Source of the DNA: Saccharopolyspora rosea
GTDB lineage: Bacteria; Actinomycetota; Actinomycetes; Mycobacteriales; Pseudonocardiaceae
Assembly: GCF_025643595.1 (NCBI RefSeq)
Contig: NZ_CP102826.1
Coordinates: 4,464,001 to 4,528,000 of the forward strand
Direction: 5' to 3'
DNA length: 64,000 bases
Positions 56,083-64,000 of this stretch are shown piece after piece (the first letter of the stretch is position 1; each line of letters begins with the position of its first letter). The position numbers and the translations under genes are program-made. The notes beneath the pieces are model-generated. The model saw only the letters and a program-made list of their open reading frames with translations. It was not told the origin of the DNA and searched no databases.

Positions 56083-59000
56083 CCGACCGCCCGGCACGGG
56101 ATCCCCCGCCACCTGGTGCCGGGCTCCAGGTGCTCGCCCTTCATGACCAGCGACAGCGCGTCCAGCCCGGCGCCGCGGCCGACCACCCCGTCGTAGAGCA
56201 CCACCGACCGGCCGCCGACCGAGGCGCCGGAGCGGACGGTGACCGTCGACATCTTCATCACCCGGTCCTCGAACAGGTGCGTCTGCAGCGAGGTGGCCGG
56301 GCCGACCGCCACGTCGTCGCCGAGCCGCACCAGGTCGAACTCGGTGAGGTAGGTGGTCGACAGCCACACCCGCCGGCCGATGCGCGCGCCGAACAACCGC
56401 AGCATCACCGGCAGCAGCGGTGTACCCGCGAGCCCGCCGAGCAGCACCGGGACGGCCGCGCTCTCGTACAGGCCGGTGACGAACTCGGTGCGCCGCACGA
56501 ACCGGCTCCACAGCGGTTCCACGCGGGGCCGGTAGCGGCCGACGACCACCCACTTCAGCAGCACCACGGTCAGCACCACCGCCAGTGCCGCGGCGGCGCC
56601 GACCACGGGGGCCAGCGGCGCGGCCACGGCCAGGCCCCCGGCGAGCACCAGCCGCCACAGCGCCAGCACCGCGCCGGTCAGGGCCAGCGACAGCAGCGCC
56701 GGGGGCAGCGCGATCCGGAAGAACTCGATGAGCAGCCGCTCGGCCACCCGGCCCCGGCCGGGGCGGAAGGTGAGCTCGTCGGCGAAGCTCGCGCTCTGCT
56801 CGCGGCGCGGCAGGAACATCGGCGGCGATCCCAACCACGAACCACCCTCGGTGGTGCCCTCCGGCGGGGTCACGCTGTGCACGCCGACCAGCGAGTTCGC
56901 CGCCAGGTCGGCACCGGCGCGGGCCAGCGCGGCGTTGCCGGCGAACGACCGGTGCTCCAGCCGGGTGCGGCCCAGCACGACGTGGCCGCGGTGGAAGGTC
57001 GCCGGTCCCAGGCTCGCCATGTCGGCGACGAAGCACTCGTCGCCGAGGTCCAGCAGGTCGGGGTCGAGGTGCGAGACGGTGGAGACCTCCGCGCGGCTGC
57101 CGATCCGCGCGCCGAGCGCCCGCAGCCACGGCGGGGTGTACAGCGTCGCGTACAGCGCGTTGGTCGCGGCGAGGCTGAACGCCAGCAGCCGGTCCGCGAC
57201 GTGCTTGCGCAGCCCCAGCGCCGTGCGCGCCGGGTGCACCCCGACCGGGGCCCGGTGCAGCACGAGGCGCTTGCCCACGGCCACGACCAGGCAACTGGTC
57301 AGCACGAACAGCGGCCCGCTGACCACCGCGGCGACCAGCGCACCGGGCAGGCCGTAGCGGAACCCGGCCAGCACGACCAGCACCAGCGACGGGACCGCGA
57401 CGAGGAACGGCAGCAGTTCCAGCCCCAGCCAGGCGACCGCGAACCCGAGCAGCAGCCGGACCGGCCAGCCCGCCGCGCTCCGCGCACCGATCCGGGACAG
57501 CACCGGGTGCGGTTCGTCGGTGCGGCGCGCGGGCGAGCCCGACCAGCGGCGGCCCGCGCCGGCCTCCTGCCCGGAGGCCAGCAGGGACTGCTCGTCGAGG
57601 TGCGCGCCGTCGCCGAGCCGGGCCCCGGGCATCAGCACGGCGTTGGCGCCGACGAACGCGCCGGCACCGACGGCGACCGGGCCCACGTGCAACCGGCCGC
57701 CCTCGACGTGGGTGGTCTCCAGCCGCGCGCCGTAGCCGACGGAGGCGTCGTCGCCGATCTCGACCAGCGACGGGATGCCGACGCTCGCGGCGGCGAGGTG
57801 GGTGCGCGCACCGACGCGGGCGCCGAGCAGCCGCAGGTAGGGCGCCAGCAGCGGCGATCCGCTCAGCGTGCCCAGCGGCGCGAGGCCGAGCAGCGCCTGC
57901 GCCGACCAGACCCGCAGGTACGTCGCGCCCCACAGCGGGTAGTGGCCGGGGCGCAGCCGGGCCGTCAGCAGGCGGCAGGCCAGCACCGGCAGCAGCAGTC
58001 GCAGCAGCACGAAGCCGACCGCCACCGCCGCGGCGCCCTGCCAGATCGCGGTCACGTCGAGCCGCCCGCCCCGCAGCGCGAGCACCCCGAGCAGCGGCAG
58101 GGCGAACACCAGCGCCAGCACGTACGCCACCGCCAGCTGGGCGGTACCGGCCACCGCGACCCGACCGGTGCTGTGGGTGCACGGCGGCGGCTGGTCGGCG
58201 GCGGGTTCGGCCGGGTCGCCGGTGTCGGTGAGGTGCTCGGTGAGCTGCCGCACGGTCGGGTTGGCGTAGAGCGCCGCCACCGACAGCGCGGGAGCGGTGC
58301 CGCTCTCGCGCAGCCGGGAGACGAGCGTGGTCGCCAGCAGCGAGTGCCCGCCGAGGTCGGTGAAGAAGTCCGCGTGCACCGACAGCTCGTCGACGGCCAG
58401 GTTCAACACCTGGGCCCAGACCTCGGCGACGGCGCGTTCGACCGGGGTGGCGGGCGGCTCGTGCGCGGCACCGGCGGCGACGAGCCTGCCGCCCACCGGG
58501 TCCGGCAGCGCCGACCGGTCGACCTTGCCGCTGGGCAGCATGGGCAGCGCGTCGAGCACCTCGACGTAGGCCGGGACCATGTAGGGCGGCAGCCTGCGCC
58601 GCATCCCGTCGTGCAGTTCCGCCACGAACGCCCCGTCGCGCGGCTCGGGCGAGGACCGGGTCACGTACGCGGCGAGCTCGGTCCCGCCGGGCAGCGCGCG
58701 CACCACCGCCCCGCCGACCGAACCGTGCTCCAGCAGCAGGCTCTCCACCTCCTGCAGGTCCACCCGGTGGCCGCGGACCTTCACCTCGCTGTCGGCCCGG
58801 CCCAGGTACTCGATTTCCCCGCCCGGCAGGACCCGCCCCAGGTCGCCGGTGCGGTAGTAGCGGCCTTCGGCGTCGGTGCGGAACTTCTCCGCGGTCAGCT
58901 CGGGGCGGTTCAGGTAGCGGCGCGCGACGCCGACGCCGCGCACGCAGATCTCGCCGACCTCGCCGTCGGGGACGAGGCGGTCCGCGTCGTCGCGGATCTC

Positions 59001-60038
59001 GACCCGGTAGGTGGGCATCGGGGTGCCGATGGTCACCGGGCGGCCGGGGCGCAGTTCCGCCCAGGTGGCGGTCACGGTCGTCTCGGTGGGGCCGTAGGTG
59101 TTGAGCATGCGGCGGCCGGGACGGCTCCACCGCTCGACCAGTTCGGCCGGGCACGCCTCGCCCCCGACGAGGAGCGTGCGCAGCGCGGGCAGGTCGTCCT
59201 CGACGGTCGCCAGGACGGTGGGCACGCAGCACAGGACCGTGACGCCGCTGCTGCGCAGGAACTCGGCCAGCCCCGGTCCGACGCGGGCCTCGCCGTCGGG
59301 CCCGGCCACGACCGTGGCGCCGACCGCCCAGGCGGGCCAGATCTCCTCGATGGAGAAGTCGAACGCCAGCGTCATGCCCTGGTAGACGCGGTCGTCGGAG
59401 CGCACGCCGTAGACGTGGGTGGCGACCTCGACGAAGTTGCAGATGCTCGACTGGGCCACCTCGACGCCCTTGGGGCGCCCGGTGGAACCCGAGGTGTAGA
59501 TCACGTAGCAGGCGGGGTCCCCGGACGCGGTCGCCCGGGGGCGTTCGGCGGTCCCGCCTCCGGCGGCCCGCTCGGCGCGCTCGACGTCGACGACCGGGCA
59601 CGGCTGCTCGCCGAGCTCCTGCGGGGCGTCGACCAGCAGCAGCGCCAGTTCGGCGTCAGCGGCGATGAACTCGATGCGGTCCGGCGGCGCGGCGGGGTCG
59701 ATCGGCACGTACGCCGCACCGGTCTTGAGCACCGCCAGCAGCGCGACGTAGGCGCGGACGGAGCGCCGCAGCATGATGCCGACGCGCGCTCCGACTCCGA
59801 CGCCGCGGGAGCGCAGGTGGTGCGCCAGCGCGTTGGCCCGCTCGTCGAGTTCTCGGTAGGTCAGCCGCCGGTCGCCGCACTCGACCGCGATGGCGGTGGG
59901 CATGACGTCGCACGTCGCCTCGAAGACGTGGTGCAGCGCGGTCGGGGCGGGCGTGCGCGGCTCGTGGCCGCGGACCCGGGGCTGCGGACGCCGGGAGGGG
60001 TGGGCGGTCACCACACCCGATACCCGAAATTCGTTCAT
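56079..60038 (-). CDS. Pls/PosA-type membrane NRPS (adenylation-thiolation-membrane repeat)
   Basis: A 1319-residue synthetase. Adenylation domain about 35-515 (A3 YTSGSTGRPKG, A5 NTYGPTETT, A7 YRTGDL, A8 GRADSEVKVRGHRV, A10 PSGKVDRSAL), thiolation domain with FFTDLGGHSLLAT (Ser566), then a membrane region of about six helices with three acyltransferase-like left-handed beta-helix repeats (e.g. ASVGIPSLVEIGDDASVGYG). The terminal part is that of epsilon-poly-L-lysine synthetase (Pls) and its relatives, which polymerise one amino acid through side-chain peptide bonds. Binding-pocket residues read by eye as D-F-E-C-L-G-T-V-T-K; Asp235-type and Glu at the third position suggest a basic amino acid. 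The ATG at 60038 is used. Confidence 0.92.
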   Translation of the reverse strand: MNEFRVSGVVTAHPSRRPQPRVRGHEPRTPAPTALHHVFEATCDVMPTAIAVECGDRRLTYRELDERANALAHHLRSRGVGVGARVGIMLRRSVRAYVALLAVLKTGAAYVPIDPAAPPDRIEFIAADAELALLLVDAPQELGEQPCPVVDVERAERAAGGGTAERPRATASGDPACYVIYTSGSTGRPKGVEVAQSSICNFVEVATHVYGVRSDDRVYQGMTLAFDFSIEEIWPAWAVGATVVAGPDGEARVGPGLAEFLRSSGVTVLCCVPTVLATVEDDLPALRTLLVGGEACPAELVERWSRPGRRMLNTYGPTETTVTATWAELRPGRPVTIGTPMPTYRVEIRDDADRLVPDGEVGEICVRGVGVARRYLNRPELTAEKFRTDAEGRYYRTGDLGRVLPGGEIEYLGRADSEVKVRGHRVDLQEVESLLLEHGSVGGAVVRALPGGTELAAYVTRSSPEPRDGAFVAELHDGMRRRLPPYMVPAYVEVLDALPMLPSGKVDRSALPDPVGGRLVAAGAAHEPPATPVERAVAEVWAQVLNLAVDELSVHADFFTDLGGHSLLATTLVSRLRESGTAPALSVAALYANPTVRQLTEHLTDTGDPAEPAADQPPPCTHSTGRVAVAGTAQLAVAYVLALVFALPLLGVLALRGGRLDVTAIWQGAAAVAVGFVLLRLLLPVLACRLLTARLRPGHYPLWGATYLRVWSAQALLGLAPLGTLSGSPLLAPYLRLLGARVGARTHLAAASVGIPSLVEIGDDASVGYGARLETTHVEGGRLHVGPVAVGAGAFVGANAVLMPGARLGDGAHLDEQSLLASGQEAGAGRRWSGSPARRTDEPHPVLSRIGARSAAGWPVRLLLGFAVAWLGLELLPFLVAVPSLVLVVLAGFRYGLPGALVAAVVSGPLFVLTSCLVVAVGKRLVLHRAPVGVHPARTALGLRKHVADRLLAFSLAATNALYATLYTPPWLRALGARIGSRAEVSTVSHLDPDLLDLGDECFVADMASLGPATFHRGHVVLGRTRLEHRSFAGNAALARAGADLAANSLVGVHSVTPPEGTTEGGSWLGSPPMFLPRREQSASFADELTFRPGRGRVAERLLIEFFRIALPPALLSLALTGAVLALWRLVLAGGLAVAAPLAPVVGAAAALAVVLTVVLLKWVVVGRYRPRVEPLWSRFVRRTEFVTGLYESAAVPVLLGGLAGTPLLPVMLRLFGARIGRRVWLSTTYLTEFDLVRLGDDVAVGPATSLQTHLFEDRVMKMSTVTVRSGASVGGRSVVLYDGVVGRGAGLDALSLVMKGEHLEPGTRWRGIPCRAVG

Positions 60039-60463
60039 CGATTCTGTCCTTCGGCACGGGGAACCGGAGAATTCAGGCACGCAATTCCGCCCAGTCGCAT
60101 TCGGGCGGCATCGCCAGTCTGCCACCCCGCCCACTCCAGAGCATTTCACCCCCACCCGCGCGAGCCAATCTGAAAATAATGGGAAATCAATCCCCGGCCA
60201 TTGGCAAAGATTTCGTCAAGAAAAAGTGTTGTTCCAGCTGAACACCTATGCGACCGCAGGGGCAGAAAGTTCGACACCACATTCCGGGTCCATATGCCGA
60301 CAATCGGGCACACAGGCGCGACCCGGCGCTTCCCGTCGAATTGGATAGCCGTCGCCTCCGGTCGGTCAACGGACGAAGGTCCCGAACCGCCGAGATCGTC
60401 GGGACAAGCCGCGCCCGGTGCCCCACGCTGTGGGCACGACCCCGGCGCGAAGGAGGACGGCCC
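60039..60463. other. Divergent promoter region of the NRPS and ndh genes
   Basis: A 425-base gap. The part 60165-60240 is markedly AT-rich for this genome (ATTGGCAAAGATTTCG, AAGAAAAAGTG), consistent with promoters for the NRPS operon and the NADH dehydrogenase. No gene, hairpin or clear operator is seen. The long plus-strand frames here are spurious. Confidence 0.5.
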
Positions 60464-61813
60464 ATGAACCGCCCGAAGATCCTCATCGTCGGCGGCGGCA
60501 TCTCGGGACTGGAGTGCGCGCGCCGCCTGGAACACCGGCTGGCGCCCGACGAAGCGGACATCGCCATGGTCGCCGCGCACAACTACCAGCTCTACCTGCC
60601 GCTGCTGCCGCAGGTCGCCTCGGGCACGCTCACTCCGCAGTCGATCGCGATACCGCTGCGGCGCTGCCTGCGCCGCACCCGCGTGATCCCCGGGGGCGCG
60701 ATCGGCATCGACGGCGCGGCCAAGGTGTGCGTGGTGCGCACGATCAGCCGCGACGTCATCAACGAGTCCTTCGACTACCTGCTCATCGCCGCGGGCAGCG
60801 TGACGAGGCAGTTCGACATCCCCGGCCTGGCCGAACACGCGCTGGGCGCCAAGACCCTCGCCGAAGCCGCCTACCTGCGCGATCACGTCATCTCCCAGCT
60901 CGACCTGGCCGCGGCGACCCAGGACGAGGCCGAGCAGGCCGCGCGGCTGCGGTTCGTGGTGGTCGGCGGCGGTTACACCGGCACCGAGACCGCCTCCTGC
61001 CTGCACCGGCTGACCGCGGACGCGGTGCACCGGTACCCGCGGCTGAACCCCTCGCTGATCCGCTGGCACCTGATCGACATCGCCCCGAAGCTGATGCCCG
61101 AACTCGGCGAGAAGCTGGGCCAGGTGGCGATGCGCACGTTGCAGCGGCGCGGCGTGGAGATCTCCCTCGGCGTCTCGGTGGCCCGGCTCGGCCCCGACCA
61201 CGTCGAGTTCACCGACGGCCGCTCGTTCCCGTGCCACACGGTGATCTGGACGGCCGGGGTCGCCGCCAGCCCGCTGGCCGCCACGCTGGGAGCCGAGAGC
61301 ATCAAGGGGCGGCTGACGGTGACGCCCCGGATGCAGGTGCCCCGGTTCGACGGCGTCTTCGCGGTCGGCGACGCCGCGGCGGTGCCGGACCTGGTCAAGG
61401 GGGGCGACGCGATCTGCCCGCCGACCGCCCAGCACGCCCAGCGGCAGGGCCGCACCGTCGCGGACAACCTCGTCGCCGCGGTGCGCGGGCAGCAGCTGCA
61501 CCCCTACACCCACCGCGACCTGGGCATGGTCGTCGATCTCGGCGGTCGCGACTCGGTGGCGCGCCCGCTGGGCGTGAACCTCACCGGGGTGCCCGCGCAG
61601 CTGGTGACGCGCGGCTACCACCTGTTCGCCATGCGCTCCGGCGTCGCGCGGTTCCGCACCGCGGCGAACTGGTTCCTGGGCGCCGTCACCGGCGCCGACT
61701 ACGTGCGCACCGGGTTCCAGGCGTACCGACCGGGCACGCTCAGCGACTTCGAGCGCACCGATGCGTACCTGACCCCGGAGCAGGTGAAGGAGCACGTGAC
61801 CAGCGCTTCCTGA
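60464..61813 (+). CDS. ndh: Type II NADH dehydrogenase-family flavoprotein
   Basis: A 449-residue single-subunit NADH:quinone oxidoreductase-type protein. FAD motif ILIVGGGISGLECARRL, NADH motif VVVGGGYTGTETASCLH, and the FAD-binding GVFAVGDAAAVPD. CPPTAQHAQRQG is typical of Ndh-2. The C-terminal amphipathic region would hold it to the membrane. It feeds electrons to the quinone pool without pumping protons. ATG at 60464 follows AGGAGG. Divergent from the NRPS operon; a functional link is not implied. A neighbouring carotenoid-like or FAD oxidoreductase role is possible but less likely. Confidence 0.88.
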   Translation: MNRPKILIVGGGISGLECARRLEHRLAPDEADIAMVAAHNYQLYLPLLPQVASGTLTPQSIAIPLRRCLRRTRVIPGGAIGIDGAAKVCVVRTISRDVINESFDYLLIAAGSVTRQFDIPGLAEHALGAKTLAEAAYLRDHVISQLDLAAATQDEAEQAARLRFVVVGGGYTGTETASCLHRLTADAVHRYPRLNPSLIRWHLIDIAPKLMPELGEKLGQVAMRTLQRRGVEISLGVSVARLGPDHVEFTDGRSFPCHTVIWTAGVAASPLAATLGAESIKGRLTVTPRMQVPRFDGVFAVGDAAAVPDLVKGGDAICPPTAQHAQRQGRTVADNLVAAVRGQQLHPYTHRDLGMVVDLGGRDSVARPLGVNLTGVPAQLVTRGYHLFAMRSGVARFRTAANWFLGAVTGADYVRTGFQAYRPGTLSDFERTDAYLTPEQVKEHVTSAS

Positions 61814-61911
61814 ACCCGGGCACGTTCCGCTGCGGCGTGGTGACCGCTCGCCACGTCCTGTTCCAGGTGCGTTGCATTCATCCGATCAGGCGACCAGGCG
61901 TCCGATCGGTA

Positions 61912-61924
61912 TTGCATACTGCAA
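61912..61924. promoter_or_regulatory. Small palindrome upstream of the P450 gene
   Basis: TTGCA-TAC-TGCAA lies in the 252-base gap before the P450 gene, near a tandem pair of CCGATCRG segments (61881-61909) and GTTGCATTC at 61871. It has the size of a regulator site, but no regulator gene is adjacent. Confidence 0.35.
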
Positions 61925-62065
61925 CAGCGTTTCGGTGCCGACCGTTGCGGACGAGGCGGCGCCACCGCCACCGGCGGCGGGTGCGGCAACATGATCGACC
62001 ACAATGGACAGTACCGGTACGCTCGGACCGCAGACCGCAACCACCTGGGGAAAGTTACGCCGACC

Positions 62066-63337
62066 ATGTCGAAGATCCGCTCGCGCATCACCGCCTGGCT
62101 GGGACGCCGCTACCTGGCGCGCACCCGGAAGAAGGGCTTCGACCTCGCCAAGATCCCCTTCCTGCCCGCGCAGGCGCTCGTCCCGCTGCTCCGGGACCGG
62201 CTCGACCCGGTGCCCGAACTCGGCAAGCAGCGCGCCGAAGCCCCGGTCGCCAAGCTCGACCTGCCGGTGGCCAAGGACGTCTGGCTGGTCACCGGCTACG
62301 ACGCGGCGCGCGCCGTGCTGGGCAACGTGCACGGTTTCAGCAGCGACTTCCGCAACCTCGTCGGCAGCGTCGGGGTCACCGAGGACATGGACCCGGGCGG
62401 CCTGGGCTTCACCGACCCGCCCGAGCACACCCGGTTGCGCCGCCTGCTGACGCCCGAGTTCACCATGCGCCGGCTGAGCCGGCTGACCCCGCGCATCCAG
62501 GCGATCGTGGACGAACGGCTGGACGCGATGGCCGCCGCGGACGGCCCGGTCGACCTGTGGGAGACCTTCGCGCTGCCGATCCCCTCGCTGACGATCTGCG
62601 AACTGCTCGGCGTGCCCTACTCCGACCGCGAGGAGTTCCAGAAGCACAGCACCGCCCGCTTCGACCTGCTCGGCGGCGCGACCGCCTCGCTCGGCGCGAT
62701 CTCCGAGCAGCTGACCTACCTGCGCGGCGTGGTCGCCAAGCAGCGCGAGGCGCCCGGCGACGGGTTGCTCGGCATGCTCATCACCGAGCACGGCGACGAG
62801 ATCGACGACCAGGAACTCGCCGAGCTCGCCGACGGCCTGCTCACCGGCGGCCTGGAGACCACCGCCAGCATGCTGGCGCTCGGCGCGTTGCTGCTCATGG
62901 ACGACCCGAAGTCGGCCGAGCAGGTGCTCGGCGAACCCGAGGACGTCAACCGCTTCGTCGAGGAACTGCTGCGCTACCTCACCGTCGTGCAGGTCGCGTT
63001 CCCGCGCACCGCGCGCGAGGACGTCGAGATCGGCGGGGTGCCGATCAAGGCCGGCGACGTCGTGCTGTGCTCGCTGAGCGGGGCCAACCGGGACGAGGCG
63101 CTCGCGGTGGGCGCCGAGACCTTCGACCCCACCCGGGAACCGACCTCGCACCTGGCCTTCGGCCACGGCATCCACCGCTGCATCGGCGCCGAACTGGCCC
63201 GCATGGAACTGCGCGCCGCCTTCCCGGCGCTCGTCCGGCGCTTCCCGGACATGCGGCCGGCGATCGACCCGGCCGAGGTCGACTTCCGCAAGACCTCCAT
63301 CGTCTACGGCGTCGAGTCGCTGCCCGTGCTGCCGTGA
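62066..63337 (+). CDS. Cytochrome P450
   Basis: A 423-residue soluble P450. The heme-binding loop is FGHGIHRCIGAELARMEL (Cys ligand), the K-helix ExxR is EELLRY, and the I-helix is GLLTGGLETTAS, where the usual acid-alcohol pair is Glu-Thr. FTDPPEHTRLRRLLTPEF is the family's helix C region. ATG at 62066 has GGGGAAAG upstream. No ferredoxin or ferredoxin reductase is adjacent. The substrate is unknown; nearest types by motif are actinomycete CYP105/107-like enzymes. Confidence 0.93.
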   Translation: MSKIRSRITAWLGRRYLARTRKKGFDLAKIPFLPAQALVPLLRDRLDPVPELGKQRAEAPVAKLDLPVAKDVWLVTGYDAARAVLGNVHGFSSDFRNLVGSVGVTEDMDPGGLGFTDPPEHTRLRRLLTPEFTMRRLSRLTPRIQAIVDERLDAMAAADGPVDLWETFALPIPSLTICELLGVPYSDREEFQKHSTARFDLLGGATASLGAISEQLTYLRGVVAKQREAPGDGLLGMLITEHGDEIDDQELAELADGLLTGGLETTASMLALGALLLMDDPKSAEQVLGEPEDVNRFVEELLRYLTVVQVAFPRTAREDVEIGGVPIKAGDVVLCSLSGANRDEALAVGAETFDPTREPTSHLAFGHGIHRCIGAELARMELRAAFPALVRRFPDMRPAIDPAEVDFRKTSIVYGVESLPVLP

Positions 63338-63465
63338 ACGAAGCGTGACCGGACCGGCACGCACCGCACATAAATCCACTGTGGACACTCCAGGGTCACC
63401 GCGACGGCGGAAGCGGTGCCGCACCCCCTGACCTACCGTGGCCCGGCGGGAGGAGGGGATGTCCG

Positions 63466-64000
63466 GTGGATCCGGCCGATCTGGTCTGGTACGTCAGTTA
63501 CGGCTCGAACATGCACGCCGCACGGTTCACCTGCTACCTGCGGGGCGGCACGCCACCCGGCGCGATGCGCAGCTGCCCCGGCTGCCGGGACCCGCGACCA
63601 CCGCGCCGCTCGACCGGCTACCAGCTGCCCGGCGGCATCTACTTCGCCACCGAGTCGGAAACCTGGGGTGGCGGACGCGCCTTCTACGACCCCGACCTGC
63701 CCGGTCCCGCCCCGGCCCGCGCCTACCTGATCACCGCCCAGCAGTTCTCCGACGTCACCGCCCAGGAGATGTACCGCCGGCCGGGCGCCGACATCGACCT
63801 GGCCCCGGTGTTGGAGACCGGCCGCCACCGGATCGGACCGGGCCGCTACGAAACGCTGCTGCACGTGGGAGAACTCGACGGCCACCCGGTGCTGACGTTC
63901 ACCGCCCCCTGGTCGGCCGGGGACGTCGCGCCCAACCCGCCATCCGAGGCGTACCTGCGGATGCTGGCGGGCGGTCTGCGGGAAGCCCACGGCTGGAGCG
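63466..64000 (+). CDS. Gamma-glutamylcyclotransferase-fold protein, 5' part
   Basis: The first 178 codons of a gene that leaves the window. It starts at GTG 63466 with AGGAGGGG eight bases upstream and reads VWYVSYGSNMHAARFTCYL, then GGIYFATESETWGGGRAFY and AYLITAQQFSDVTAQEMYR. The YGSN motif and layout match the actinomycete proteins often labelled histone deacetylase, which in fact have the GGCT cyclotransferase fold. It is unrelated in detail to the smaller AIG2-like gene at 3865. The rest of the gene and any role are outside view. An ATG at 63459 is in another frame. Confidence 0.82.
   Translation, partial: MDPADLVWYVSYGSNMHAARFTCYLRGGTPPGAMRSCPGCRDPRPPRRSTGYQLPGGIYFATESETWGGGRAFYDPDLPGPAPARAYLITAQQFSDVTAQEMYRRPGADIDLAPVLETGRHRIGPGRYETLLHVGELDGHPVLTFTAPWSAGDVAPNPPSEAYLRMLAGGLREAHGWS

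Noticed and set aside
54603-60173. Very long plus-strand open frame opposite the NRPS operon
   Set aside because: It is the complement of the minus-strand genes; residues are low-complexity Arg/Gly/His and no domain is visible.

Overview
The window is chromosomal DNA from a high-GC Gram-positive actinomycete, most likely a member of the Pseudonocardiales (Saccharopolyspora / Actinosynnema / Amycolatopsis type). Evidence: very high third-position GC, many GTG starts, a conservon (cvnABCD), DUF397/XRE pairs, LysX, DUF3040, DUF3574, LytR-CpsA-Psr proteins and HspR-type control of a Clp ATPase. The exact species cannot be read from the sequence. No rRNA, tRNA, CRISPR array, transposase or phage gene was recognised; the region is ordinary chromosome with small accessory islands.

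Layout. 1-7.4 kb: methyltransferase, Clp unfoldase with a HAIR-like operator, small metabolic enzymes and two gene relics. 7.4-10 kb: two divergent membrane-anchored esterases of one family. 10-14.3 kb: lysX and a DUF3574 protein. 14.4-19.5 kb: quinate/shikimate catabolism locus (dehydroshikimate dehydratase fused to an HPPD-like domain, shikimate dehydrogenase, TetR regulator, MHS transporter) with two operator-like palindromes. 20-25 kb: RNase Z, a Zur-boxed zinc-free L36 gene, a COG0523 GTPase, then RtcB and archease. 25-29 kb: conservon. 30-32.7 kb: glnA and an AhpD-like protein. 32.8-36.1 kb: acyl carrier protein, stand-alone condensation domain and Baeyer-Villiger-type monooxygenase. 37-41.4 kb: dmpEFGH-type meta-cleavage lower pathway with an IclR regulator. 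41.5-45.4 kb: ABC-F ATPase, three small genes and an XRE/DUF397 pair. 45.4-48 kb: frameshifted sodium:solute symporter with DUF3311 and IclR. 48-53 kb: unknown protein, two tandem LCP proteins, MFS transporter, TatA. 53.7-60 kb: a translationally coupled operon of a Pls/PosA-type membrane NRPS, two GATase-like (BPL_N) proteins and CtaG. 60.5-64 kb: type II NADH dehydrogenase, cytochrome P450 and a partial cyclotransferase-fold gene.

Two genome-scale signals are not explained by genes. One is a family of about eight intergenic MITE-like repeats with inverted ends and a terminator-like hairpin, several of which supply the end of a gene. The other is a dispersed palindrome, GTCCACNNNGGACA, present in exact form seven times and in degenerate form about nine more times, both inside and between genes.

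The best candidate for an undescribed system is the NRPS / twin GATase-like / CtaG operon (53.7-60 kb), whose ctaG carries an in-frame amber codon; next are the ACP-condensation-monooxygenase trio and the mobile terminator repeats.
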